A DNA stretch of 10,332 bases. Source: Aquificota bacterium (GTDB lineage Bacteria > Aquificota > Aquificia > Aquificales > Hydrogenothermaceae). Both the position numbers and the translations under genes were made by a program. This document shows, piece after piece, positions 1-7,041 of the stretch (within the stretch, counting starts at the first letter, position 1; every line of letters begins with the position of its first letter). A model generated the notes under the pieces. That model ran no database searches. It was not told the DNA's origin and was given only the letters and a program-made list of their open reading frames with translations. The DNA is taken from assembly GCA_013153295.1 (NCBI GenBank), contig JAADEV010000061.1, forward strand, positions 1 to 10,332. Reading direction: 5' to 3'.

Positions 1-38
1 CCACACTCTTTACATTTTAAAGCCTTGATTTTTTCCAA
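1..38 (-). CDS. thrC: Start of probable threonine synthase (partial, runs off left edge)
   Basis: Only the first 12 codons and part of the 13th are present. They read M(TTG)EKIKALKCKEC followed by a probable Gly. The pattern of a short lysine-rich start followed by CxxCG resembles the N-terminal zinc-ribbon-like start of long bacterial threonine synthases, which convert O-phosphohomoserine to threonine using PLP. The TTG start is supported by a strong GGAGGT at 52-47 with an 8-nt spacer, the same layout as the TTG start of ileS in this window. A -10-like GATAAT lies about 37 nt upstream. The call rests on very few residues, so another protein opening with a zinc ribbon is possible. The start itself is more certain than the product. 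Confidence 0.5.
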   Translation of the reverse strand, partial: MEKIKALKCKEC

Positions 39-74
39 TCTTTTAGACCTCCGATGGTATCTGTGAAATATTAA

Positions 75-104
75 ATTATCTTACAATAAGATAGAGAAAA
101 ATAA
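75..104 (-). promoter_or_regulatory. Putative promoter of the left-edge gene, with a small inverted repeat
   Basis: Reading the minus strand, TAAGATAAT (83-75) contains a -10-like GATAAT, preceded by a T-rich stretch where a -35 element would sit. Transcription would start near 68, giving a leader of about 30 nt. The same 9-mer occurs 40 nt upstream of the ileS TTG. A perfect 7-bp inverted repeat, TATCTTA-CAA-TAAGATA (77-93), overlaps it. That repeat could be an operator or a weak terminator for the upstream gene, but its stem is AT-only and has no clean T-tract. Promoter role is inferred from motif and position. Confidence 0.4.
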
Positions 105-119
105 AATATCAGAGAAGTT

Positions 120-488
120 TTAACTTATATGTTTATAAACAAAATCTTTTAAAGCATAGACACTTTCTACAATATCACCATACATATCCATATCGTAGCA
201 AACAGATACAGCGCAACCATCTGATAGGGATAAATCCTCTATCTCAATTATGTTATGTATCCAATCTGGAAATTTAACAGTGGTTTTTTTCTGTATTTCA
301 TCAACGAGAGCTGTAATACTATCTGTATTAACACTTAAGTTGAAAGCCTCAGCTAAGGCTTTAAGTAGATAAACAACCCCATTATTTAAATGGTAAAAAA
401 CAAGTCCATCATCACAAAACTGAACATCCATTAATTCCTCTACCTGTTTTATTTCCTGTTCAGCCTTCTCCAAATAATCCTTAACCAT
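120..488 (-). CDS. Small acidic hypothetical protein, possible HEPN-like helical fold
   Basis: A 122-residue protein if translation starts at the ATG at 488. The frame is open further up to a GTG at 527. I prefer 488 because the GTG lies upstream of a TACAAT -10-like element (521-516), and family-like sequence begins at MVKDYLEKAEQ. A GTG at 494, with GGGG 5 nt upstream, is another option. The layout suggests four helices: YLEKAEQEIKQVEEL near the N-terminus, FYHLNNGVVYLLKALAEAF around 31-49, ITALVDEIQKK in the middle, and DIVESVYALKDFVYKHI at the end. This order and spacing recall HEPN-domain proteins. From the ATG there is no arginine, so the HEPN RNase motif RxxxxH is absent. The protein is strongly acidic (about 23 Asp/Glu against 9 Lys). 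No nucleotidyltransferase partner is visible nearby. It lies upstream of the probable thrC on the same strand and divergent from mnmG. Function unknown. Confidence 0.7.
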   Translation of the reverse strand: MVKDYLEKAEQEIKQVEELMDVQFCDDGLVFYHLNNGVVYLLKALAEAFNLSVNTDSITALVDEIQKKTTVKFPDWIHNIIEIEDLSLSDGCAVSVCYDMDMYGDIVESVYALKDFVYKHIS

Positions 489-512
489 CTCCACAATACC
501 CCGTATTACGAC

Positions 513-545
513 TATATTGTATTTCACATTTCATTTTACAATATA
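513..545. promoter_or_regulatory. Divergent promoter region with 9-bp inverted repeat
   Basis: TATATTGTA (513-521) and TACAATATA (537-545) form a perfect 9-bp inverted repeat with a 15-nt spacer. Each arm presents TACAAT, one mismatch from the consensus -10 TATAAT, pointing outward: 537-542 on the plus strand toward mnmG, and 521-516 on the minus strand toward the small acidic protein gene. Predicted starts near 549 and 509 would give leaders of about 32 and 21 nt. Neither side has a convincing -35. The repeat could instead be an operator. A weaker alternative for mnmG is TTTACA-N18-TAATAT (535-564), which would start transcription inside the ribosome site. Confidence 0.4.
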
Positions 546-580
546 TTTTTGTCCTAAATAATATTCAGGGGTGTGTCTGT

Positions 581-2446
581 ATGGTGTATGATGCTGAGTA
601 TGATGTGGCTGTGGTAGGGGGTGGACACGCAGGGATAGAAGCGGCACTTGCCTCTGCAAAGTTAGGGGCAAAAACTGTCCTAATTACCCTTGATAAAGAA
701 AAGATTGGGGTAATGCCTTGCAACCCTGCTATTGGCGGTATAGCAAAGGGAATAGTGGTAAGGGAAATAGATGCCCTCGGTGGGGAGATGGGAAAGGCAA
801 TAGACAGCACAGGTATACAGTATAAAACCTTAAATGTAAGGAAGGGTCCCGCTGTCCGTTCCCCAAGGGCACAGGCAGATAAAGAGGAATACAGAAAGTA
901 TATGGTTAACAAAGTGTTAAACACCCCTAACCTTACAGTGTTGGAAGGTGAGGCTACAGATATTCTGTTAAAAAAGAACACAAACGAAGTAGAAGGGGTT
1001 GTTGTAGATAACAGTATAAAGCTAAAGGTAAAAAGTGTTGTTATTACTACAGGAACATTTCTAAACGGGGTTATACATATAGGGGATAAACAGATACCTG
1101 CCGGTAGAATGGGAGAAAAGCCGTCTACAGGACTATCCCAGTTTTACAAAAGGGTAGGTTTCCCTTTACAAAGATTTAAAACAGGGACACCGGCAAGGCT
1201 TGATAAAAACAGTATAAACTGGTCTATACTGGAAGAAGCCCCGGGGGACGAACCACCTCCTAAATTTTCCTTTTGGACTGACCCTGTAGGTTCATACTGG
1301 TTTAAGGAAGGTCAGAAGGAACAGGTATCCTGTTATATTACATACACAACACCGGAAACACACAGAATAATAAGGGAGAACCTTCACAGGACAGCCCTTT
1401 ACGGTGGGGCTATTACAGGGGTTGGTCCAAGATACTGTCCATCAATAGAGGATAAAATTGTAAAGTTTGCCAATAAAGAGAGGCATACAGTATGGCTTGA
1501 ACCGGAAACAAGGGACGGAATAAGCATATACCCAAATGGATTGTCAACCTCCCTACCTGAAGATGTCCAGTGGGAGATGTATCGTTCAATCCCCGGTTTA
1601 GAAAATGTGATACTACTAAAACCGGCTTACGCCATAGAATACGATATAGTCCCACCTACAGAGTTGTATCCCACATTGGAAACAAAAAGGGTAAAAGGGC
1701 TTTTCCACGGTGGAAACTTTAACGGAACAACCGGTTATGAAGAGGCAGGGGGTCAAGGTATACTTGCAGGTATTAACGCCGCCAGAAGGGCTTTAGGAAA
1801 GGATTTAATCTACATAAGAAGGGACGAGGCTTATATCGGTGTTATGGTAGACGACCTTACAACAAAAGGGGTTGTAGAACCTTACAGACTGTTTACCTCC
1901 CGTTCTGAGTATAGATTACACCTTAGACAGGACAACCCAATACTTAGACTTTACAAAAAGGCTTATGATATAGGAATGCTTACCCCACAGGAGTATAAAC
2001 TGGCAAAAGAAACAGAGGAGGAGATAAACAGCTGGCTTGAAAGGTATAAAACAGAAAGGATAAAGGAAGGTGGTAAGTCAATTACAGTGTTTGAGTTTCT
2101 AAAACGCCCTGATGTGGATACAGAAAAACTAAAGGAGATAGGTATAGATATACCTGACAGGGATTATGTTAGGGAAGCGGTGGAGATAAACACAAAATAC
2201 GATGGATACTTTGAAAGGGAAGTAAAACTAAACGAAAAGATGAGGAACTTGGAGAAAATAAAAATACCAGCTGATATAGATTACTCCCAGATACCCGGGC
2301 TAAGGAAGGAGGTTGTCCAAAAGCTGTCTAAAGCAAAGCCCCTTACACTTGGACACGCATCAAGGTTAGAAGGGATAACCCCTGCATCAATAACGGCGAT
2401 AATGGTTTATCTGGAGAAGATGAAAAGGGAGAGAAAGGGGGATTAA
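581..2446 (+). CDS. mnmG: tRNA uridine-5-carboxymethylaminomethyl modification enzyme MnmG (GidA)
   Basis: A full-length 621-residue FAD enzyme. With MnmE (not in this window), MnmG installs the carboxymethylaminomethyl group on wobble U34 of certain tRNAs, using methylene-tetrahydrofolate as carbon donor. The N-terminal dinucleotide-binding fold is clear: VAVVGGGHAGIEAA, with GGGHAG at 13-18. A conserved cysteine follows in VMPCNPAIGG (C47). The first family signature, GPRYCPSIEDK, places the second conserved cysteine at C286. The second signature, NGTTGYEEAGGQG, starts near residue 381. The C-terminal helical MnmE-interaction region ends in IPGLRKEV and LGHASRLEGITPASITAIMVYL. The ATG at 581 follows AGGGGTG (567-573) with a 7-nt gap. 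The gene is transcribed alone and converges on the HU-like gene. No key residue is missing. Confidence 0.97.
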   Translation: MVYDAEYDVAVVGGGHAGIEAALASAKLGAKTVLITLDKEKIGVMPCNPAIGGIAKGIVVREIDALGGEMGKAIDSTGIQYKTLNVRKGPAVRSPRAQADKEEYRKYMVNKVLNTPNLTVLEGEATDILLKKNTNEVEGVVVDNSIKLKVKSVVITTGTFLNGVIHIGDKQIPAGRMGEKPSTGLSQFYKRVGFPLQRFKTGTPARLDKNSINWSILEEAPGDEPPPKFSFWTDPVGSYWFKEGQKEQVSCYITYTTPETHRIIRENLHRTALYGGAITGVGPRYCPSIEDKIVKFANKERHTVWLEPETRDGISIYPNGLSTSLPEDVQWEMYRSIPGLENVILLKPAYAIEYDIVPPTELYPTLETKRVKGLFHGGNFNGTTGYEEAGGQGILAGINAARRALGKDLIYIRRDEAYIGVMVDDLTTKGVVEPYRLFTSRSEYRLHLRQDNPILRLYKKAYDIGMLTPQEYKLAKETEEEINSWLERYKTERIKEGGKSITVFEFLKRPDVDTEKLKEIGIDIPDRDYVREAVEINTKYDGYFEREVKLNEKMRNLEKIKIPADIDYSQIPGLRKEVVQKLSKAKPLTLGHASRLEGITPASITAIMVYLEKMKRERKGD

Positions 2447-2453
2447 ACCCCCC
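2437..2453. terminator. Putative bidirectional hairpin between convergent genes
   Basis: GGGGG (2437-2441), loop ATTAAA, then CCCCCC (2448-2453) form a short GC stem whose loop contains the mnmG TAA. On the plus strand, T6 follows about 12 nt downstream (2465-2470). On the minus strand the stem is followed by TTTCTCTC. Position between convergent stops suggests it terminates both transcripts. The T-tracts are displaced, so efficiency is uncertain. Confidence 0.5.
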
Positions 2454-2461
2454 TGTGGTTG

Positions 2462-2746
2462 TTATTTTTTCTGTGAAAGCTGGGCTTTGAGAAGTTTACC
2501 TACCTTAAAATGAACCAGCTTCCTTGGTGGGATTTTTACCCTTTCACCTGTCCTTGGGTTTCTTACAATCCTCTCAGGTTTAGACCTTACCCTAAAGCTA
2601 CCTAAACCCCTAATCTCTATCCTTTCACCCTTGGAAAGGGCATCAATCATAGCCTCAAATGTGCCATTTACCACAGCAGACACGGTCTTCTTACTTAAGA
2701 AGGGCATCTCCTTGGAAATGGTTTCTATAATGTCTGACTTCTTCAT
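2462..2746 (-). CDS. HU/IHF-family DNA-binding protein
   Basis: A 94-residue nucleoid-associated protein of normal family length. The dimerisation part begins MKKSDIIETISKEM, followed by GLGSF at 47-51. The family signature region runs to RNPRTGE (62-68), whose proline P64 matches the residue that intercalates in the DNA minor groove in HU and IHF. The tail IPPRKLVHFKVGKLLK resembles the IHF-beta/deltaproteobacterial IHF-like pattern (PxFKPGKxL) more than classic HU, but I cannot assign a subunit name. The protein should bind and bend DNA as a dimer. Its ATG overlaps the ileS TGA stop by 4 bp (ATGA, 2743-2746), and AGGAGG (2756-2751) sits inside the last ileS codons with a 4-nt spacer, so translation is probably coupled to ileS. 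It ends at TAA (2464-2462), facing mnmG. Confidence 0.93.
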   Translation of the reverse strand: MKKSDIIETISKEMPFLSKKTVSAVVNGTFEAMIDALSKGERIEIRGLGSFRVRSKPERIVRNPRTGERVKIPPRKLVHFKVGKLLKAQLSQKK

Positions 2747-5586
2747 ACTTCCTCCTCTATTTCATTGGGATTGATTTCCATAATCTCAAGCTGTTCTTTA
2801 CACCTATCACATACCTTCTGCCCATCTTTACCAACAGATGTATCAAATATCCAACATCTTGGGCATTTTTCCCCTTCTGCTTCCTTAACAAAAACTTTAG
2901 CCCCTTTAACAGCCTCCCCTTCTATTACAACAGGGGCTTGAGGATATTCCCCTAACTCAACTTGGGAAACATTAAAGAAGAATTTAATCCAGTTAAGCCT
3001 TTCCTCCACCAGTTTTTTATACTCATCTGGTAATAATAGTATAACCTTTGCTTCGTATGGGTGTCTTATTAATCCCCCTTTCCTTGCCTCTTCAAGGGCT
3101 TTTAATACATCTTCCCTTACTGCAAGTAGCTTTTTGTATGTTTCCTCAAGTTGTAGGTCTACAAGGCTTTGGTCTGGTTGGGGCATAAGCTCAAGGTGGA
3201 TACTGTCCTTTACAGATTTGTCAAACTGTTTAACATACCCCCATACCTCTTCCATTGTAAAGGATAGTATTGGGGCAAGTAGTTTTGCCAGTGATGTAAG
3301 CAAGGTATAAAGGACTGTCTGGGCTGATTTTCTCTCCAGTGTTGATGGGGCATAGGTATACAGCCTGTCCTTTAGTATATCAAGGTATATTGCTGACAGG
3401 TCTACGATTATGAATTTTTTAACCTCGTGGTATATTCTGTGGAAGCGGTAGCTTTGGTATGATTTGTGGGCTGTTTCTATAAGTTTTTGTAGTTTAGATA
3501 GTATCCATCTGTCTATCTCAAGTAGGTCTTTGTATTCTACACTGTCTTTAGTCGGGTCAAAGTCATACAGATTTCCAAGGAAGTATCTAAATGTGTTTCT
3601 TATCTTTCTGTAGTCGTCTGCTATTGCCTTTATTAGATTTGCCCCTATTTTTATATCCTCTGTGTAATCCTCTGACACAGTCCACAGCCTTAGTATATCT
3701 GCTCCATACTGTTTTATAACTTGAGATGGGGCTACCACATTACCAACAGATTTAGCCATCTTACGCCCCTTCTCATCAAGTATAAAGCCGTGGGTAAGGA
3801 CATTATCGTAAGGCGCCCTTCCGTAGGAGGCTACACTTTCAAGTAGTGAGGATTGGAACCAGCCCCTATGCTGGTCAGAACCTTCCAGATACATATCAGC
3901 AGGCCATCTAAGTTCCTTCCATACACCTGTTTTTAAAACCGCCGAGTGGGACACACCGCTGTCAAACCAAACATCAAGTATATCCTCTTCCTTTTCAAAC
4001 TCTGTTCCACCACACTTTGGACATTTGTATCCCTCTGGCAACAGCTCCTTTGCTTCCTTTTCAAACCATATATCAGCCCCATACTGGTATTCTTCAACTA
4101 ACTTTGCAATATGCTCAAAAATCTCCCCATCTTCCACTATGTAGCCACAATCTTTACAGTAGAATACTGCTATTGGAACACCCCAGCTTCTCTGCCTTGA
4201 TATACACCAGTCAGGTCTGTTTTCAACCATTGATTTTATTCTGTTTTTACCCCAGTGTGGTATCCAGTTTACCCTTTCTATCTCCTCTAAGGAGGCTTCC
4301 CTTAGGGTTTTACCGTTGTCTACCTTTGCCTCCATTGATATAAACCACTGTGGTGTAGCCCTAAAGATAACAGGGTTCTTACACCTCCAGCAGTGAGGGT
4401 ATGAGTGGTTTATAAACTCTAAGTGTAGTAAAGCTCCAACCTCCTTTAACTTTTCAACTATAGGCTTGTTTGCATCAAAAACCCTAAGTCCCCTTATAAA
4501 CTCTGGGGCTTCGTCTGTAAACCTACCTTCATCGTCCACAGGGGCAAAAGGCTCTACCCCATACCTCTGCCCTATTATGTAGTCCTCCTGACCGTGTCCC
4601 GGTGCCATATGGACAAGCCCTGTCCCTGTTCCCAGCTCAACAAACTCCGATAGGTATATTTTAGATACCCTGTCTATAAACGGGTGTTTGTATTCAAGTA
4701 GCTCAAGCTCCTTCCCTTTTACCTCTTTTACCACATCTCCCTTTATACCTGTTTTTTCAGAAAAGCTGTCTAAAAGCTCCTTTGCCACTATGTAGTTTTT
4801 CCCATCTGAGTTTAGAAACACATAATCAAACTCAGGGTTTACCATTATTCCAAGGTTAGCAGGTAAAGTCCAAGGGGTTGTTGTCCATATTACAGCGTAG
4901 GTATCACCACTTAGACCAAACGGTGTTTTTAGCAGTTTAAAGGCTACATATATTGAGGGGTCTTTTTTGTCTTTGTATTCTACCTCTGCCTCTGCTTCAG
5001 CTGTTTTATCGTATATACACCAGTAAACAGGTTTTTTACCCCTGTATGCTATACCCTTTTTAAATATCCTTCCAAGCTCCCTTATCTCCTGTGCTTGATA
5101 AGACGGGTTCATTGTAAGGTACGGCTTTTTCCAGTTTCCTATTACCCCTAACCTGATAAAATCCTCCTTCTGTATCTCCACATACTTATTGGCGTAATCC
5201 CTACACATTTTTCTAAACTGGGCTTTAGGGATATCCTCTTTCCTTTTTTTCTGGGATTTTAGTAATTTCTCCACCTCCCTTTCTATAGGCAAACCGTGGC
5301 AGTCCCACCCGGGAACAAACGGGGCATCTTTACCTGTCATTGATGCATACTTTACAAGGACATCTTTAAGTATCTTGTTTAAGGCGTGTCCTATATGGAT
5401 ATTACCGTTTGCATAGGGAGGTCCATCGTGTAGTATGTATTTCTCTTTACCTTCCCTTTCCTTTCTCAGGGCGTTGTATAAATCCATCTTTTCCCATTTT
5501 TGCAGTATTTCAGGCTCTTTTTTAGGTAGGTTTCCTTTCATAGGGAAGGCTGTTTTAGGCAGGTTAAGGGTGTCTTTCCAATCCAA
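2743..5586 (-). CDS. ileS: Isoleucyl-tRNA synthetase
   Basis: A full-length 947-residue class I synthetase that charges tRNA-Ile. The HIGH motif is at 64-67 within PPYANGNIHIGHALNKILKD. The CP1 editing domain shows WTTTPWTLPANLG (from W234) and HMAPGHGQEDY (from H326), with the conserved editing aspartate at D335. Cysteine pairs CKDC and CPKC occur later in the insertion, before DVWFDSGVSHS. The KMSKS loop is KMAKS at 609-613, a mild variant. The C-terminal zinc finger is intact (C908, C911, C926, C929), as in the bacterial type with a zinc-binding tail. The TTG start at 5586 is supported by GGAGG (5599-5595) with an 8-nt spacer and by family alignment of MDWKDTLNLPKTAFPMKGNL. It heads a two-gene unit with the HU/IHF-like gene. 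The predicted leader is only about 33 nt, too short for a T-box. Confidence 0.98.
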   Translation of the reverse strand: MDWKDTLNLPKTAFPMKGNLPKKEPEILQKWEKMDLYNALRKEREGKEKYILHDGPPYANGNIHIGHALNKILKDVLVKYASMTGKDAPFVPGWDCHGLPIEREVEKLLKSQKKRKEDIPKAQFRKMCRDYANKYVEIQKEDFIRLGVIGNWKKPYLTMNPSYQAQEIRELGRIFKKGIAYRGKKPVYWCIYDKTAEAEAEVEYKDKKDPSIYVAFKLLKTPFGLSGDTYAVIWTTTPWTLPANLGIMVNPEFDYVFLNSDGKNYIVAKELLDSFSEKTGIKGDVVKEVKGKELELLEYKHPFIDRVSKIYLSEFVELGTGTGLVHMAPGHGQEDYIIGQRYGVEPFAPVDDEGRFTDEAPEFIRGLRVFDANKPIVEKLKEVGALLHLEFINHSYPHCWRCKNPVIFRATPQWFISMEAKVDNGKTLREASLEEIERVNWIPHWGKNRIKSMVENRPDWCISRQRSWGVPIAVFYCKDCGYIVEDGEIFEHIAKLVEEYQYGADIWFEKEAKELLPEGYKCPKCGGTEFEKEEDILDVWFDSGVSHSAVLKTGVWKELRWPADMYLEGSDQHRGWFQSSLLESVASYGRAPYDNVLTHGFILDEKGRKMAKSVGNVVAPSQVIKQYGADILRLWTVSEDYTEDIKIGANLIKAIADDYRKIRNTFRYFLGNLYDFDPTKDSVEYKDLLEIDRWILSKLQKLIETAHKSYQSYRFHRIYHEVKKFIIVDLSAIYLDILKDRLYTYAPSTLERKSAQTVLYTLLTSLAKLLAPILSFTMEEVWGYVKQFDKSVKDSIHLELMPQPDQSLVDLQLEETYKKLLAVREDVLKALEEARKGGLIRHPYEAKVILLLPDEYKKLVEERLNWIKFFFNVSQVELGEYPQAPVVIEGEAVKGAKVFVKEAEGEKCPRCWIFDTSVGKDGQKVCDRCKEQLEIMEINPNEIEEEV

Positions 5587-5594
5587 GGTGTTAA

Positions 5595-5599
5595 CCTCC
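5595..5599 (-). promoter_or_regulatory. Ribosome binding site that fixes the ileS TTG start
   Basis: GGAGG on the minus strand lies 8 nt before the TTG at 5586. There is no better-placed ATG nearby. The first 20 residues match the usual IleRS N-terminus, so the rare start codon is credible. Confidence 0.8.
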
Positions 5600-5619
5600 A
5601 GATAAGTTTTAAGTAAGGA

Positions 5620-5631
5620 TATAATATTATC
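5620..5631. promoter_or_regulatory. Abutting, opposed -10-like elements of the ileS/ntrC divergent region
   Basis: TATAATATTATC contains a perfect 10-bp palindrome, ATAATATTAT (5621-5630). On the plus strand it gives TATAAT (5620-5625), an exact consensus -10, 43 nt before the regulator ATG. On the minus strand it gives GATAAT (5631-5626), 40 nt before the ileS TTG. Predicted starts near 5632 and 5619 give leaders of 33-36 nt on both sides. The -35 regions are poor: TCCAGA on the plus side, and a T-rich TTTATT on the minus side. Confidence 0.5.
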
Positions 5632-5667
5632 TTATATTTTGATAAAAAAATAAAAAGGACAAAACAG

Positions 5668-7041
5668 ATGGAAGAGAAAGGAAAGATGCTCCTTGTTGAT
5701 GATGAAGAAGATGTATTACAGTCCTTTAAGATGATGTTTGAGATGGAAGGCTACCAAGTTTTAACAGCACCAGACCCTATCCAAGCCCTCTCTATACTTA
5801 AAGAAACAGAAGTAGATTTGGTAATCTCAGATATGAAAATGGGAGATATAGACGGATACCAGTTTTTAAAGATGTTAAGGGAGTTTGATGATATAACCAG
5901 TTTTATTGTCCTTACAGCATACGGCACAGTTGATAACGCCGTTAAATGTATAAAAGATGGGGCTTTTTACTATTTTGAAAAGCCAGCGAAATTTGAAGAG
6001 CCTTCCTTTTGGAAGATAATAGATGAGGCTATAAATAAAACCAGATTACTTAGGGAAAACAGAAAGCTAAAGGAAAAACTGGAGAAAAGGGAAAAGATAG
6101 ATTTTATAATCACCCAAAACCAAGATATGAAGGCTATACTCCAGTGGGTAGAAGAGGTTGCTAAATACAATGTGGATATACTGATACAAGGTGAAAGTGG
6201 GGTCGGTAAAGAGCTTATAGCAAAGGCAATACAAACACTAAGCCCACGGAAGGATAAGCCGTTTATACCGCTAAACTGTGCCTCGTTCCAAAAGGATTTA
6301 CTTGAAGCTGAGCTGTTTGGCTACAGAAGGGGGGCTTTTACAGGGGCTACAGAGGATAAAAAAGGTATATTTGAAGAGGCTGACGGAGGGACAATATTCT
6401 TAGATGAGATAGGGGAGCTACCCCTTGATATACAGGCTAAACTACTTAGAACGCTACAGGACGGAGAGATAAAAAGGATAGGTGATAACAAGCCTATAAA
6501 GGTTGATGTTAGGATTATAGCCGCAACGAACAAAGATTTGGAAAAATTAGTTGAAAAGGGTCTCTTTAGGGAAGACCTTTACTACAGAATAAGTAAAGAG
6601 GTTATAAAAATCCCCCCACTTAGGGAAAGGAAGGAGGATATACCACCACTTGTTATGCATTTTATCCAAAAATACAACAAAAGGTTTAATAAAAATATCC
6701 TTGGTATAAAGCCTGACGCCCTAAAGGTTTTACTTGAGTATAATTGGCCGGGGAATGTAAGGGAGCTGTCCAATGTAATAGAAGGGGCTGTCCTAAGGGC
6801 TAAAGATGGGGGGTATATAGAAAAGGAACACCTTAGGAAAGATGTATTTATTAATGTGGATAAATTCCCACTGAAATACGAAGAATACAAGGAGGAGATA
6901 ATCAAAAAAGGTATGAAAACCTACCTAAATGTGCTACTTTCTATGACCTCAGGGAATATTACACAGGCGGCAAGGTTAGCAGGGATACCAAGGCAGTCCC
7001 TACAAAGGCTGATGAAAAAATACGGTGTAAAGGTGAAATGA
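5668..7041 (+). CDS. NtrC-family sigma-54-dependent response regulator
   Basis: A 457-residue transcription activator with three intact domains. The receiver (about 6-120) has the acidic pair D11/D12, phospho-acceptor D55, T83 and K105. A charged helical linker (about 125-145) leads to the AAA+ domain: Walker A GESGVGKE (175-182), the sigma-54-contacting GAFTGA loop (222-227), Walker B IFLDE (243-247), arginine-finger candidates R301 and R307, and PGNVREL (361-367). The C-terminus has a Fis-type helix-turn-helix, SGNITQAARLAGIPRQSLQRLM. Once phosphorylated it should oligomerise and open sigma-54 promoters. No sensor kinase gene is adjacent, so signal and targets are unknown, and I give no gene name. 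The ATG at 5668 has a modest AGGA (5656-5659). Its TGA overlaps the mutS2 ATG by 4 bp, suggesting coupled translation. Confidence 0.95.
   Translation: MEEKGKMLLVDDEEDVLQSFKMMFEMEGYQVLTAPDPIQALSILKETEVDLVISDMKMGDIDGYQFLKMLREFDDITSFIVLTAYGTVDNAVKCIKDGAFYYFEKPAKFEEPSFWKIIDEAINKTRLLRENRKLKEKLEKREKIDFIITQNQDMKAILQWVEEVAKYNVDILIQGESGVGKELIAKAIQTLSPRKDKPFIPLNCASFQKDLLEAELFGYRRGAFTGATEDKKGIFEEADGGTIFLDEIGELPLDIQAKLLRTLQDGEIKRIGDNKPIKVDVRIIAATNKDLEKLVEKGLFREDLYYRISKEVIKIPPLRERKEDIPPLVMHFIQKYNKRFNKNILGIKPDALKVLLEYNWPGNVRELSNVIEGAVLRAKDGGYIEKEHLRKDVFINVDKFPLKYEEYKEEIIKKGMKTYLNVLLSMTSGNITQAARLAGIPRQSLQRLMKKYGVKVK

Noticed and set aside
489..527. Extension of the small acidic protein to a GTG at 527
   Set aside because: The GTG lacks a ribosome site, lies upstream of a -10-like element, and adds residues (KYNIVVIRG) that do not fit the helical start. 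Not fully excluded.
565..981. A 138-codon minus-strand open frame opposite the start of mnmG
   Set aside because: It lies almost wholly inside the conserved FAD-binding region of mnmG, with no family features of its own.
1708..1760. Deviations from the usual AGQxxGTTGYEEA signature in MnmG
   Set aside because: HGGNFNGTTGYEEAGGQG resembles the Aquifex-type sequence as I remember it, and the core GTTGYEEA is intact, so it looks like lineage variation.
3748..3762. KMAKS in place of KMSKS in IleRS as a sign of a defective enzyme
   Set aside because: Ser-to-Ala is a tolerated variation in the KMSKS loop of class I synthetases; both flanking lysines and all other motifs are present.
5587..5667. 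T-box or other riboswitch upstream of ileS
   Set aside because: The whole divergent gap is 81 nt, and the predicted ileS leader of about 33 nt is too short for a T-box.
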